DNA of 6,110 nucleotides from an uncultured Chlorobiota bacterium (lineage in GTDB: Bacteria > Bacteroidota > Kapaibacteriia > OLB7): contig CAMLOB010000265.1 in NCBI GenBank assembly GCA_946481475.1, positions 1 through 6,110 of the forward strand, in the 5' to 3' direction. The notes beneath the pieces were generated by a model. That model worked only from the letters and a program-made list of their open reading frames with translations. It searched no databases and was not told the DNA's origin. The position numbers and the translations under genes are program-made. Numbering within the stretch: the stretch's first letter is position 1; every line of letters starts with the position of its first letter. This document shows positions 5,599-6,110 of the stretch, piece after piece.

Positions 5599-6110
5599 AT
5601 GAAAGGAACCATTCTGAAATTCGGACTGATCAGCGGACTTGTCATGGCCGTGGGATTCATGATCTCCATCCCTCTTTCAGGCACCCCGACGAATTACGAT
5701 ACGATGGAGATCTACGGCTATGCATCGATGCTCATCGCGATGGTCGTCGTCTTCTTCGGGGTGAAATCGTATCGGGATCGCCAGTCGGGAGGGAGGCTCA
5801 AGTTCGGCAGGGGGGTACTGGCCGGGGTCGGCATCAGTGCCGTTGCATCGTTAATTCTCGCGTTGTACACCTTCGTCCACATCGCCTGGATCGATCCCGG
5901 ATTCGGTGACGGTTATGCCGCCTGGGAAATCAACAAAATCGAGGCGAGCGATATGTCGGCCGAGGAGAAGACCCAGGCGATCAGGGAGATCGAGGAATTA
6001 AAGCCGTCGCTGGATAGTCCGCTCATCCAGGGGCTGATCATGTTCGCGATGGTGCTGGTTTTCGGTATCATCACCTCCCTGATCGCCGCCGCCGTTCTGA
6101 AGCGGGAGGG
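5599..6110 (+). CDS. DUF4199-like four-helix membrane protein, 3' end cut by the window
   Basis: The 170 codons visible encode an integral inner-membrane protein with four hydrophobic segments (about 7-26, 39-55, 73-93 and 142-165). A hydrophilic, acidic loop (about 98-138) lies between the third and fourth, with AEEKTQAIREIEELK predicted as helical. The motif VVFFGVKSYRDRQSGG followed by LKFGRG (about 50-71) resembles the conserved GxKsyRd...Gg..F segment of DUF4199 proteins, a family of unknown function common in Bacteroidota. That assignment is from memory of the family pattern. No stop is reached by 6110, but the family is about this long, so only a few residues are probably missing. A strong Shine-Dalgarno site precedes the ATG. 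The gene lies 121 bp downstream of the membrane-anchored LuxR-type regulator in the same direction, so the two may form one regulatory or envelope-stress unit, which is inference. Confidence 0.82.
   Translation, partial: MKGTILKFGLISGLVMAVGFMISIPLSGTPTNYDTMEIYGYASMLIAMVVVFFGVKSYRDRQSGGRLKFGRGVLAGVGISAVASLILALYTFVHIAWIDPGFGDGYAAWEINKIEASDMSAEEKTQAIREIEELKPSLDSPLIQGLIMFAMVLVFGIITSLIAAAVLKRE

Noticed and set aside
5553..5909. Plus-strand frame of 118 codons overlapping the DUF4199-like gene
   Set aside because: It is in another frame, has no ribosome binding site and yields a basic, domain-free sequence. The 5599 frame has an ideal Shine-Dalgarno site and four membrane helices.

Overview
The window looks like an ordinary chromosomal segment of a Gram-negative bacterium, most likely from the Bacteroidota/Rhodothermota/Chlorobi (FCB) side of the tree. 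This rests on three things: a two-helix membrane protein with a LuxR-type DNA-binding tail placed just before a DUF4199-type membrane protein (a pairing I associate with Bacteroidota); a ~110 kDa exported M16 peptidase carrying the insertion seen in FCB homologues; and Bacteroidota-like -7 promoter sequences. Base composition is moderately GC-rich by eye and some genes have real Shine-Dalgarno sites, so a Rhodothermota- or Chlorobi-like lineage fits better than classical Bacteroides. This placement is inference only.

Layout: positions 1-324 hold no gene. They contain a tandem array of a 14-bp unit built from two related heptads (1-161), a short cttt-gcg repeat cluster and a 12-bp palindrome (179-213), and a strong hairpin terminator (267-302) for the gene that follows on the minus strand. 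Positions 325-3285 (minus) encode a full-length exported M16 zinc metallopeptidase. A 167-bp divergent intergenic region (3286-3452) separates it from glgA (3453-4898, plus), a complete bacterial glycogen synthase with a GTG start. Immediately after glgA lies a purine-rich low-complexity repeat (4901-4966). It runs into the open frame of the next gene, so the longest start of that gene is probably wrong. That gene (best start 5001, end 5477) encodes a small membrane-anchored LuxR/GerE-type regulator. It is followed by a 121-bp spacer with two hairpins that could re-pair with each other, a perfect 16-bp palindrome, a TAnnTTTG element and a strong ribosome binding site, then by a four-helix DUF4199-like membrane protein (5599 onward) cut by the window edge.

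The peptidase and glgA are housekeeping-type genes with no evident functional link. The LuxR-like protein and the DUF4199-like protein are the most plausible functional pair: both are inner-membrane proteins, adjacent and co-directional, and the spacer between them carries symmetric elements that could be regulatory. I see no mobile element, CRISPR array, tRNA or rRNA, and nothing that clearly amounts to an undescribed system. The best leads are the membrane-anchored regulator/DUF4199 pair with its structured spacer, and the heptad-based tandem array.
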